NCBI GenBank assembly: GCA_963803495.1
Contig: CAWDMP010000002.1
Location: forward strand, 4,650,001-4,714,000
Reading direction: 5' to 3'
DNA: 64,000 nucleotides
Source: Persicitalea sp963803495
Lineage (GTDB): Bacteria > Bacteroidota > Bacteroidia > Cytophagales > Spirosomataceae
Part shown: positions 63,981-64,000 of the stretch, in pieces
Layout of the letters: every line of letters starts with the position of its first letter
Numbering within the stretch: position 1 is the stretch's first letter
Program-made: the position numbers and the translations under genes
The notes under the pieces: model-generated
The model's input: the letters and a program-made list of their open reading frames with translations, nothing else
What the model was told of the DNA's origin: nothing
Database searches by the model: none

Positions 63981-64000
63981 ATGGTACGGTACGCCATGCA

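Overview
The window comes from a bacterium of the phylum Bacteroidota, most likely a Cytophagales (Spirosomataceae-like) species. The evidence is the complete gldK-gldL-gldM-gldN block of the type IX secretion/gliding machinery with a PorP/SprF protein, a mutY-ssb-gldE block, -7 promoter boxes of the TAnnTTTG type, a BatA-domain protein, a 29-residue AURKAIP1/COX24 protein beside RNase E/G, and moderately high GC. The genus call is inference from gene content only.

Layout. 1-5.2 kb: a dipeptidyl peptidase IV gene running off the left edge, a YcxB-like protein, a BatA-domain protein and an S1/P1 nuclease. 5.4-14.5 kb: a minus-strand block transcribed sucD > DUF4271 > hemD > porP/sprF > gldK > (hairpin) > gldL > gldM > gldN, which ties T9SS genes to haem and TCA-cycle genes. 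14.7-26.5 kb: mixed metabolic genes (MFS transporter, EEP phosphatase, alditol oxidase-like flavoenzyme, amidase), a two-gene serine pathway (SerB-SerA-ACT fusion plus a class V aminotransferase), a YheT-like hydrolase and small lipoproteins, one with a Kazal domain. 26.5-34.6 kb: an overlapping six-gene minus-strand operon for a surface glycan (two GtrB-like glycosyltransferases, two large polytopic membrane proteins, an AlgI-like MBOAT acyltransferase, a secreted GH-like protein). 34.8-41.2 kb: EamA and LptF/G transporters, divergent mntR/mntH with a palindromic operator between them, and a Kup potassium transporter. 41.2-43.3 kb: aldo/keto reductase and NAD-dependent epimerase.

43.4-50.1 kb is a type I restriction-modification locus: hsdM, an hsdS of full length whose two target-recognition domains are wrecked while its conserved segments stay intact, then a small GxxExxY/PD-(D/E)XK nuclease set inside an array of about 100-nt hairpin repeats, then hsdR. 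This is the most unusual part of the window. 50.2-58.9 kb is a conserved housekeeping block (HMG-CoA lyase family, RNase E/G, small ribosome-type protein, TPR, HU, mutY, ssb, gldE, guaB). 58.9-59.6 kb is a REP-associated tyrosine transposase between two 43-bp REP copies. 59.7-63.8 kb holds divergent gnd and gluconokinase-like genes and a PQQ-type sugar dehydrogenase.

Two window-wide features matter to any reader. First, at least ten genes that should be intact (DPP IV, gldM, serC, serA, GH, MBOAT, GT2, TPR, gnd, FGGY kinase, sugar dehydrogenase) carry single-base indels, mostly at short homopolymers; this looks like sequencing or assembly error rather than mass gene decay. Second, intergenic spaces are filled with repeats: period-8 tandem arrays of three different sequences, dispersed inverted words, and several palindromic REP-like families. 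No rRNA, tRNA, prophage or CRISPR array was seen.
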